The notes under the pieces are model-generated. The model made no database searches and was not told where the DNA came from. It worked only from the letters and a program-made list of their open reading frames with translations. From positions 1 through 7,113 of the forward strand of contig WJJQ01000152.1 in assembly GCA_014729615.1 (NCBI GenBank): a stretch of DNA of 7,113 nt. Direction: 5' to 3'. This stretch comes from Candidatus Peregrinibacteria bacterium. Lineage in GTDB: Bacteria; Patescibacteriota; Gracilibacteria; UBA1369. Numbering within the stretch: position 1 is the first letter of the stretch; every line of letters begins with the position of its first letter. Positions 1 to 5,400 of this stretch are shown here, piece after piece. A program made the translations under genes and the position numbers.

Positions 1-1
1 C

Positions 2-934
2 CTTGAAACTGATCCTATGCTTAGAAAAATTGAGCATTTAAACCTTCTTTACATTGAGGCTCTGCGGGAAGTTGCCTTAAGACTGAATGACCCAGATGGC
101 GCGGATTTTGATTTACCGATCGATTTACCCGGACAAGGTAAAAAAGTACATTGCAGAATCAGATATGAAAATGGTCGTTATGTATTGCGATATCCCGGAG
201 GCGCGATTTCATACTCTGAAGGATTATCAGTATTAAAAAATATTAATGATGGAATAATCCATAAAAAAATTATTGATAAATATATAGGGAACGAAAAAAA
301 CTATGAAAAATATGAAGACAAAATCGGCAAAGTGCGAAAGTTAAAAACCCCCAAAGATGATCAGGAACAAATCAGGTTTAAACTTGGGTGGAAAGGGAAA
401 AATGCAATTGTCAGGCTTAGGCCGCTCCCGAACGGTTATATCGGTTATGGAATAACCAGAAAAGACAGTGGAGAATATAGCCAGAATTCGCGCTTAGGAT
501 ACGCTGCGAGCTTTGATGATTTAATGGTTAAGTTAAGTCATCTGAAAGAATGGAGTGAAAATAAAAAGTATCATAAACAATTTAAAAAAGCCGCTGAGAG
601 TGGTGAAACGGTTGAGGCAAGAAAAGAAATTTTATTTGATGCCATAACAAATCCATATGGTTATTCAATTAATAGCGAAAAAGTGGGTCGGATGATTAAT
701 TTAAAAACCAAATCCGATGAAAGCGTTGATGTTTATTTTGACTGGGGCGGGGGTAACAAGATAAAAAGTAAGAAAAACTTGCATTTGAACGTGCGAATCA
801 CTGCAAACGGCGAAATTGCATATACTGTTTCCGGTGGAGGCTTAAAAACAAAAACTTATCATGCTGACGCCTTTTATGACATGATTGAAAGGGTTGCTGA
901 TTTAAAGAGAGATGCCGGAAACGATTATTTTTAA
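2..934 (+). CDS. Hypothetical protein with three degenerate beta-rich repeats, probably 5'-truncated
   Basis: I do not recognise the family. The frame is open to the left edge of the window (codons for L-E-T-D-P precede the first ATG at 17) and no ribosome binding site precedes that ATG. The true start may therefore lie outside the window; from ATG 17 the protein has 305 residues. Numbering from that Met, a short helical segment (about 5-24) is followed by three related units at about 26-78, 103-179 and 223-298. Each has two or three predicted beta strands around an N-G or G-G turn, and units 2 and 3 end in an amphipathic helix (FDDLMVKLSHLKEW and FYDMIERVADLKRD). Units 2 and 3 also share a lead-in, IGKVRKLKT and VGRMINLKT. 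The segments between units are charged and helical. There is no signal peptide or membrane segment in the visible part. It converges on the FemAB-like gene with a 4-nt overlap and no terminator between them. This is a real gene by length and codon use; its function is unknown. Confidence 0.8.
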   Translation, partial: LETDPMLRKIEHLNLLYIEALREVALRLNDPDGADFDLPIDLPGQGKKVHCRIRYENGRYVLRYPGGAISYSEGLSVLKNINDGIIHKKIIDKYIGNEKNYEKYEDKIGKVRKLKTPKDDQEQIRFKLGWKGKNAIVRLRPLPNGYIGYGITRKDSGEYSQNSRLGYAASFDDLMVKLSHLKEWSENKKYHKQFKKAAESGETVEARKEILFDAITNPYGYSINSEKVGRMINLKTKSDESVDVYFDWGGGNKIKSKKNLHLNVRITANGEIAYTVSGGGLKTKTYHADAFYDMIERVADLKRDAGNDYF

Positions 935-1971
935 TTTAATCCGCGCAATTGTTTGTAAATTTTAATTACTTGATACCAAAACGGTTTATAAATTAATTCT
1001 TTGGCGTTTTGATATTGAATAATTTCACCACCGAATTTTAATTTGAAATCTGTAATTTTTGACCAGGGATGGTTTTTTTCATTAGGGGGCGCTATGCCAA
1101 AAAAATCATAATTTTTAAAACCAGCTTTTTTGGAATATTGCATTATTTGCCAATGCAAAAGATACGGCGCCATTGTGTTCCTTTTGTTTGAAGATGAAGC
1201 GCCAAAATAATATGTGGCAGTATCTTTAAAAAATGTGACAATTGCCGATGCCAGCGGTTCATTTTCGTGATAGGCAAAATACAGTTTGACGTTTTTTGCG
1301 GGCAATTTTTCAACCATTGCTTTGTAAAAATGAAGAGGATGCCCATGAAAGGCGTCACGCTGCGTTGTCGCGGAAAAAAGCTTATAAAAAACCTCAATAT
1401 CTTTAATGGGGTCTTCAGAAACTTTTATTTCAACATTGTGCTTTTTTGCTACTTTAATGTTGTATCTACCTTTTGGCTTCATTTGTTTCAATATATCTTC
1501 TTCACTTTGGTTCAGATCGACTATATTAGTGCATTCAGGATGAAAATGCGCATGAGCATTTTTTGAATTTTTAAGGCCGTAAGAAGTTGTGACGGGCGGA
1601 TCCACACGTAAAAAAACCGCCTTTTGCTTTTTTGCTTCATTCTTTATCGCATCAAACAGAGGTTTTGCTCCATCAATGTTTTGCCAGTCAATCAAAGGCC
1701 CGCGTGGCGAATAAAACCATGACAGTCCAAAGGGCAGATCTTGTTTTATTATTAATGCAGAATTAATAATTTGATCGGCACTATTTTTTTGGGTAAACAA
1801 AAAATATTTTTCCCTTCCTTTAAGTGTTGTTTGGAAATCACCCCATTGCGGTATCTGATGAATGGATCCAAGGGGATGCTTTTCAACAAACGCTTCAAGC
1901 TTGTCAGTATCTGGTGTTGTATTGATATAGTCACTCATGATTGGCTTAATAATGCCATAAATATAATTCAT
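931..1971 (-). CDS. FemA/FemB-family (lipid II aminoacyltransferase-like) peptidoglycan bridge protein
   Basis: Members of this family transfer an amino acid from aminoacyl-tRNA to the stem peptide of lipid-linked peptidoglycan precursors, using a double GNAT-like fold at the cytoplasmic face of the membrane. Visible family features, numbered from the first Met of 346, are: HPLGSIHQ..QWGDFQ at 32-47; SPRGPL at 88-93; LRVDPPV at 121-127; MKPKGRYNIKVAKKHNV at 164-180, the classic K-x-R-Y-N-I segment; the RDAFHGH segment at 205-211; YYFGASS at 254-260; RNTMAPYLLHW at 264-274; DFFGIAP at 289-295; HPW at 301-303; and FKLKFGGE at 309-316. The length is normal and the protein looks intact. The start is uncertain. 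Met1 (1971) adds a short hydrophobic leader, whereas Met12 (1938, MSDYINTT) gives the N-terminus more usual for the family; neither has a Shine-Dalgarno sequence. The substrate (Gly, Ala or Ser) cannot be told from sequence. A general GNAT role on another aminoacyl acceptor is possible. Confidence 0.92.
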   Translation of the reverse strand: MNYIYGIIKPIMSDYINTTPDTDKLEAFVEKHPLGSIHQIPQWGDFQTTLKGREKYFLFTQKNSADQIINSALIIKQDLPFGLSWFYSPRGPLIDWQNIDGAKPLFDAIKNEAKKQKAVFLRVDPPVTTSYGLKNSKNAHAHFHPECTNIVDLNQSEEDILKQMKPKGRYNIKVAKKHNVEIKVSEDPIKDIEVFYKLFSATTQRDAFHGHPLHFYKAMVEKLPAKNVKLYFAYHENEPLASAIVTFFKDTATYYFGASSSNKRNTMAPYLLHWQIMQYSKKAGFKNYDFFGIAPPNEKNHPWSKITDFKLKFGGEIIQYQNAKELIYKPFWYQVIKIYKQLRGLN

Positions 1972-1996
1972 TTATTAGTACAAAATATTTATACAA

Positions 1997-2024
1997 TTGC
2001 TTTATTCTTATATTATGTTATAAT
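1997..2024 (+). promoter_or_regulatory. Predicted sigma70-type extended -10 promoter, rightward
   Basis: A perfect TATAAT at 2019-2024 is preceded by TG one base upstream (TGTTATAAT, an extended -10). A weak -35 (TTGCTT, 1997-2002) lies 16 nt further up. Transcription would begin near 2031, within the palindrome TTGTT-GTA-AACAA (2028-2040), and leave a leader of about 14 nt before the TTG codon at 2045. The spacer is divergent, so the FemAB-like gene must be transcribed leftward from the same 73 bp. I see only weak A/T-rich candidates for that promoter. Confidence 0.55.
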
Positions 2025-2044
2025 TTATTGTTGTAAACAAATAA

Positions 2045-2368
2045 TTGCAAAATAAAAATAAAAAAATAATCGGCGCGAATTCTTATGAATTGCTGAATAC
2101 GGCTGAAACGTATGCCAAATCCATCATTAAGCATTTTTTTGCGACTGATAATAATCCATTTGATGAACGCGATTATAAAAAGCGCCAAAAAAACCTTTCA
2201 CTTTTGCCTGAATTTATTAAAAATGCATATTTAACTGTGGAAAGAATTATTTATGATATAAAATTTTTTCACTATACTGGAGCCCGCATATTTTCAGATA
2301 CAATTTGCAAGCGACTCGCTTTTGCAAAAAGTGTGCTGGATTTGCATCCATTTTTGGCTTTAGTTTAA
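2045..2368 (+). CDS. Small hypothetical protein (doubtful ORF, TTG start)
   Basis: No family is recognised. A stop codon at 2042-2044 sits immediately before the TTG, and the ORF has no internal Met, so TTG is the only plausible upstream start. The first 65 residues or so read like a native charged, helical protein (for example SYELLNTAETYAKSIIKHFF and DERDYKKRQKNLSLLPEF) with the codon bias of its neighbours. The last 40 residues are less convincing. They overlap two hairpins (2304-2328 and 2337-2350), the second followed by five T residues. A good promoter lies 14 nt or so upstream, which favours a transcript, but there is no Shine-Dalgarno sequence. It could be a small accessory protein, a decayed gene whose 3' part was lost, or the body of a non-coding RNA. 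There is no signal peptide and no clear membrane segment. Confidence 0.42.
   Translation: MQNKNKKIIGANSYELLNTAETYAKSIIKHFFATDNNPFDERDYKKRQKNLSLLPEFIKNAYLTVERIIYDIKFFHYTGARIFSDTICKRLAFAKSVLDLHPFLALV
2304..2328. repeat. Bulged inverted repeat (hairpin)
   Basis: TTTGCAA-GCG (2304-2313) pairs with CGC-TT-TTGCAAA (2317-2328): ten base pairs, a 2-nt T bulge and an ACT loop. No T-run follows on either strand, so it is not a terminator by itself. It lies in the less convincing 3' part of the small ORF and may be an RNA structural element or chance. Confidence 0.4.
2326..2355. terminator. Weak terminator-like hairpin with flanking A5/T5 runs
   Basis: The stem TGGAT-ttgc-ATCCA (2337-2350) is followed directly by TTTTT (2351-2355). 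On the left it is preceded by AAAAA (2326-2330), which becomes a T-run on the minus strand 6 nt beyond the stem. The stem has only five pairs, two of them G:C, so it would be a weak terminator. It lies just before the stop of the small ORF and upstream of the operon promoter, where a boundary between transcripts would be expected. Confidence 0.3.
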
Positions 2369-2401
2369 GCATTGTGCATTTTGTAAATAATTTATCATAT
2401 A

Positions 2402-2412
2402 CCTCTGAGAGG
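2402..2412. repeat. Short palindrome CCTCT-G-AGAGG upstream of the operon promoter
   Basis: This is an exact 11-bp odd palindrome (CCTCT, G, AGAGG) running into a G-run at 2411-2415, a few bases upstream of the -35 element at 2418. It is G/C-richer than its A/T surroundings. Its position would suit a protein-binding site acting on the promoter, but there is only one copy and it could be chance. Confidence 0.3.
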
Positions 2413-2417
2413 GGGTG

Positions 2418-2446
2418 TTGTGGATATGTGCTATTTGTGGTATAAT
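2418..2446 (+). promoter_or_regulatory. Predicted extended -10 promoter of the six-gene operon
   Basis: A perfect TATAAT (2441-2446) is preceded by TGG, making an extended -10. A partial -35, TTGTGG (2418-2423), sits at the ideal 17-nt spacing. TTGTGG recurs at 2435-2440, directly abutting the -10, so the promoter contains a 17-nt-period direct repeat. Transcription would start near 2453, giving a leader of about 25 nt that is almost entirely A/T with long A-runs and no Shine-Dalgarno sequence. The layout closely matches the promoter at 1997-2024. Confidence 0.6.
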
Positions 2447-2477
2447 TTTTAGATAAATAAAATAAAAAAAACAAAAA

Positions 2478-4403
2478 ATGCATAAAACAAAAAAATGCAA
2501 AAGCAGGCAATTTATTTTTCTTAAAGGGGGCCCCGGCGAAGGAATGGAATCTTTTGATCTTAAAGAAAGTTATGAAATGAAAGAATCCCTGCTTCCTGCT
2601 GCTAAAAAAGCATTAGCCAAAGCAAGAGATAACCTGGATGCCATAACAAGATACTATTTGTCAGCCGATAAAGGTCCAACCGATTATTACACCGAATTCA
2701 AGGAAAGTGACAGTCGTGCTGAAAATTTGGCGAAAATTCCCTCTAACGTAAGACTGCACTTTATTGAGCTTGAAAAGAAAATTGCAAACCTAGAGAAAAC
2801 GATAGGCTTTTTAGAGGACGCTTTACACGTGGAAGCAAATGTCAGGGATGTTGCTCCGGCACTAAGACAGCTTGCGCAAGCCGTAAACAATCTTGGAGAT
2901 GTTTCAGACATTGAAGGCAATGAACTTGAATATGATCCCGGTGATCCATTGGCTCCATTAAACCCAAAAAAATATACGCGTATAGCCGATGACGAATTAA
3001 AAGCGGAAAAAGTCAGAGTTAAAGTTAAAGAAGAACCCAAAAAGGTAGAACAAACAAGCCGTTTTGGAGAAGTGGAGTATGAAGAAGCGCAGAATAAAAA
3101 GGAAGAATCCATTAAACCAGTCAATAAGCCGCTGATAAATGAACAACCGGTTAAGGAACCGGAAAAAGAGGAAGAAACGTTGCCAAATGAGAAAGATACA
3201 ATAGAGAAAAAAGAAAACGAACCAAAGCCGGAGGTTAATTTACTTGCCGCAATAGAAAAAGCCATTGCCGAAGATGATGAAAAAAAACCCAATGCCGAAT
3301 CTGCGGTTGCAGCTAAACAAGTTGAAACCAAAAAAGAAAAACCCGCACCAAAAAAACAACCGGATAAAAAGAGAAAAGAAGATAATCAAAGACTTGCAAG
3401 AATGTGGGAAACCGCAGAACAAAAGAAAAAACGTAAACGTGAAGAATTGCAAAAAAGCACTGTAAAAACCAACGCTCCCGAAATACAAGCAGTCGCGAAA
3501 AAAACACAGCCTGACACAGAAACATTTCACCCTTCAGTTCCGGATTTACCAGAATCCCAACTGTCAAAACAGTCAGATGCTGAAAAATCCGCTTTATTTC
3601 AACAAGAAATGGAAAGAAGATTCGGTTCTTCAGAAGTAGCGGCCAAGACAGGTGAAGAAAAACCCGCCACTGCAAAAAGAGTAGACTACGAAAAAGAAAT
3701 GCGTGAAAGGAATCCTTTTAATATGGATAAATTTAAAGAACATGATTTGAACGACTCGGTCTGGTATCAAAGATTAATGAATGATGAAATCAGCTTAGCT
3801 GAATATAAACGTGAAATTGAACATAATAAAGCACAGCGCGCACGACTTCGAGGTGACGTAGAGAAGGTTGATGAAAGTGTTGCCGCATCTTTAAACCAGG
3901 AAGAAACTTGGCTTGAAGGGCAAGACACGGGCGCAATTGTTACTTTAGGATACAGTGAAGTCGAAACACTTGATGGAAAAAACGCTTTGAATAATTACAT
4001 AATAAAAGGCGCTGACGGAAAATTATATATTCATGAAACGGCGCAGGCTCTTGATAGTGAAGGTAAAAATATTGGTGACGCGGAAATTGTCAGGCGAACA
4101 AGTTATTCAAAAGCTAAAGCCGCAAAATTAATGAGCGAACAGGCGCAATTGCTTAGGATGGAATCCAATCCCGAAGAAAAAAGAAAAGAAGTTAAACGTA
4201 CATTGAAAGATTACAGTAAAAGACTTGCAAAAGCGCTTGTACAAGGCGTGGATAGTAATATTTACATGCAAACCAAAAGGACCATGGAAGAGATTATGAG
4301 AGAAAACAACGTTAATCATTACAGATTGGAAGTTAAGAGCGATGCCGGAACGGCAATTGTTCAAAGTGACAAAAATGGAAGCATTGGAGCAACTTACGTT
4401 TAA
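2478..4403 (+). CDS. Large hypothetical protein A: tagged N-terminus, disordered charged middle, folded C-terminus
   Basis: I do not recognise this 641-residue protein. Residues 1-22 (MHKTKKCKSRQFIFLKGGPG, then EG) form a basic N-terminus with a very short hydrophobic core, also found in proteins B and C; this supports ATG 2478 over Met23. Residues 24-145 are predicted helical (ELEKKIANLEKTIGFLEDAL at 97-116 is coiled-coil-like). Residues 150-400 are a low-complexity K/E/P-rich region, acidic first (about 196-270) and then strongly basic (about 284-345). Residues 403-458 look helical with two aromatic patches (RNPFNMDKF, DSVWYQRLM). Residues 470-641 look folded, with strands (GAIVTLGYSEVETLDG, NNYIIKGADGKLYIHE), a long helix, and a final strand pair ending GSIGATYV. 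There is no classical signal peptide or transmembrane helix. The only Cys is C7. It is first in the operon and ends in tandem TAATAA, 3 nt before the next ATG. Structural, scaffold or secreted roles are all open. Confidence 0.9.
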   Translation: MHKTKKCKSRQFIFLKGGPGEGMESFDLKESYEMKESLLPAAKKALAKARDNLDAITRYYLSADKGPTDYYTEFKESDSRAENLAKIPSNVRLHFIELEKKIANLEKTIGFLEDALHVEANVRDVAPALRQLAQAVNNLGDVSDIEGNELEYDPGDPLAPLNPKKYTRIADDELKAEKVRVKVKEEPKKVEQTSRFGEVEYEEAQNKKEESIKPVNKPLINEQPVKEPEKEEETLPNEKDTIEKKENEPKPEVNLLAAIEKAIAEDDEKKPNAESAVAAKQVETKKEKPAPKKQPDKKRKEDNQRLARMWETAEQKKKRKREELQKSTVKTNAPEIQAVAKKTQPDTETFHPSVPDLPESQLSKQSDAEKSALFQQEMERRFGSSEVAAKTGEEKPATAKRVDYEKEMRERNPFNMDKFKEHDLNDSVWYQRLMNDEISLAEYKREIEHNKAQRARLRGDVEKVDESVAASLNQEETWLEGQDTGAIVTLGYSEVETLDGKNALNNYIIKGADGKLYIHETAQALDSEGKNIGDAEIVRRTSYSKAKAAKLMSEQAQLLRMESNPEEKRKEVKRTLKDYSKRLAKALVQGVDSNIYMQTKRTMEEIMRENNVNHYRLEVKSDAGTAIVQSDKNGSIGATYV

Positions 4404-4406
4404 TAA

Positions 4407-4718
4407 ATGACTGAAAATTTTACTAAAACACAACTGGAATTGATAAATTTTTTTTCGATCTCACCAAGCATTCAATCGCTTGACGCGGACACAAGAAAGA
4501 AATTATTTGAGAGGTTAATGACAATTTCGGAAGAAGGTTTGAAAAAAATTATTGAAGTGTTTGAAAACGAACAAAAATATTTGAAACTTAAAATTTTGGT
4601 GGATGATGTGCAAAACGCAAGTCGTGATTTAGATAGAGCGTTTCGATCAAACAAAGAACAAGCAAGCCGAGAAAAAACTGAAGATGAAGCCGAAAGATTA
4701 TTACAAAAACTTAAATAA
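4407..4718 (+). CDS. Small helical hypothetical protein (103 aa)
   Basis: The family is not recognised. The ATG follows the tandem stops of protein A directly (TAATAAATG), so translation is probably coupled; no Shine-Dalgarno sequence is present. The sequence is almost entirely predicted alpha-helix: TRKKLFERLMTISEEGLKKI (29-48) is amphipathic, and the C-terminal third is highly charged and ends DEAERLLQKLK. There is no Cys or Trp, no signal peptide and no membrane segment. The C-terminal ending resembles that of the 113-aa protein two genes downstream (EALLDQLNNL), and both place an amphipathic helix near the middle, so the two may be distant paralogs. Given its place between two large proteins, a binding partner or chaperone is possible, but this is inference. 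Confidence 0.82.
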   Translation: MTENFTKTQLELINFFSISPSIQSLDADTRKKLFERLMTISEEGLKKIIEVFENEQKYLKLKILVDDVQNASRDLDRAFRSNKEQASREKTEDEAERLLQKLK

Positions 4719-4719
4719 T

Positions 4720-5034
4720 ATGGACAAATTTGAAAAACCAAAATTAGAAATACAAGGCGATTCGGAAAAAAAAGAACAATTATCGCTAACTGATGACGAT
4801 ATCGAAACTCTGAAACAAGGATTGTCAGAAAAAATAAAAAAGGCCAAAGAATCGGGCCGTGCCGACCTGATGGAAAAAGCCAATCTTGCGGAAGAAAAAT
4901 TGAACGCATTAATCAATATGGATCTTGAATATAAAAGTGAAAAAGAAATTGTTGCCGAAACTTTACATAAATTGGGACTGGCAATTGAAAACATAGATAA
5001 TGATGCTGAAGAGTTGCATAGAATCGGATTATAA
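4720..5034 (+). CDS. Small acidic helical hypothetical protein (104 aa)
   Basis: The family is not recognised. The frame stays open to an ATG at 4684, but that start would overlap the previous gene by 35 nt. ATG 4720 lies 1 nt after the previous TAA, the same stop-n-ATG spacing seen at 5401, so I chose it (MDKFEKPKLEIQGD). After a polar N-terminus of about 20 residues, the rest is predicted helical: LTDDDIETLKQGLSEKIKKA, then DLMEKANLAEEKLNALINM, then KEIVAETLHKLGLAIENI. Helix-turn pairs of this kind suggest a small helical bundle or hairpin. It has no Cys or Trp, no signal peptide and no membrane segment. It is followed by a 23-nt spacer made wholly of A and T. Confidence 0.82.
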   Translation: MDKFEKPKLEIQGDSEKKEQLSLTDDDIETLKQGLSEKIKKAKESGRADLMEKANLAEEKLNALINMDLEYKSEKEIVAETLHKLGLAIENIDNDAEELHRIGL

Positions 5035-5057
5035 AAAATAAAAAATAATAAAAATAT

Positions 5058-5399
5058 ATGGCTGAACAAAAACAAAATAACACACAGGAAAAAATCCCTT
5101 ATGAAGATCTGGTAAAAGGATCCATTGTTTTTCAACAACTTGGCGAGGAAATTCAGGAAATGATTTTAAACGCAAAAGGAGAAGAGCAAGAAAGGTATGA
5201 AAGAATATTCACTATTGAACGTGAAGGAATTTTACGTGCCAAAAAAGACTTGCTGGAAAGAAATAATTTAGTCGTAAAAAATTTCACTCTGCAAGTGAAA
5301 TTAATAAAAAAAGAAAAATTGAAAGAAGATGAATCAATCGCGAGGCAAAAAGAAGAAGAAAAAGGAGAAGCACTACTCGATCAATTAAACAATTTATAA
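5058..5399 (+). CDS. Small coiled-coil hypothetical protein (113 aa)
   Basis: The family is not recognised. The start is ATG 5058, preceded by an A/T-only 23-nt gap without a Shine-Dalgarno sequence. Residues 14-40 (YEDLVKGSIVFQQLGEEIQE and on) are mildly hydrophobic. From about residue 40 the protein is a long charged helix, with heptad-like spacing through ERYERIFTIEREGILRAKKD and a lysine/glutamate-rich C-terminus (LIKKEKLKEDESIARQKEEE), ending EALLDQLNNL. It has no Cys, Trp, signal peptide or membrane helix. The stop is 1 nt before the ATG of protein B, so the two are probably translationally coupled and possibly functionally paired. It may be a distant relative of the 103-aa protein at 4407-4718. 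Confidence 0.83.
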   Translation: MAEQKQNNTQEKIPYEDLVKGSIVFQQLGEEIQEMILNAKGEEQERYERIFTIEREGILRAKKDLLERNNLVVKNFTLQVKLIKKEKLKEDESIARQKEEEKGEALLDQLNNL

Positions 5400-5400
5400 A

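Noticed and set aside
2419..2427. DnaA-box-like TGTGGATAT as a sign of a replication origin
   Set aside because: It is a single imperfect copy with no cluster, no origin genes nearby and no other origin features.
2257..2445. A frame-shifted continuation of the small ORF after the T6 run at 2264-2269, open to a TAA at 2443
   Set aside because: The peptide is Cys-rich and hydrophobic, unlike its neighbours, and would run into the operon's -10 element. It looks like chance openness in A/T-rich DNA, though a frameshift cannot be excluded.
2247..2510. An 87-codon minus-strand frame across the spacer and the start of protein A
   Set aside because: Its hydrophobic N-terminus is just the complement of the A-rich leader, and it would overlap the operon promoter and start.
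2478..2543. Classical Sec or Tat signal peptide on protein A
   Set aside because: The hydrophobic core is only about four residues and there is no twin arginine, lipobox or A-x-A site in the usual position.
2687..3331. A 214-codon open frame on the minus strand opposite protein A
   Set aside because: It is a serine/phenylalanine-rich mirror of the K/E-rich coding strand and arises because the sense codons rarely produce antisense stops. It has no promoter and its composition is not protein-like.
4684..4719. Upstream ATG at 4684 for the 104-aa protein
   Set aside because: It would overlap the preceding gene by 35 nt, while ATG 4720 gives the 1-nt stop-to-start spacing also seen at 5401.
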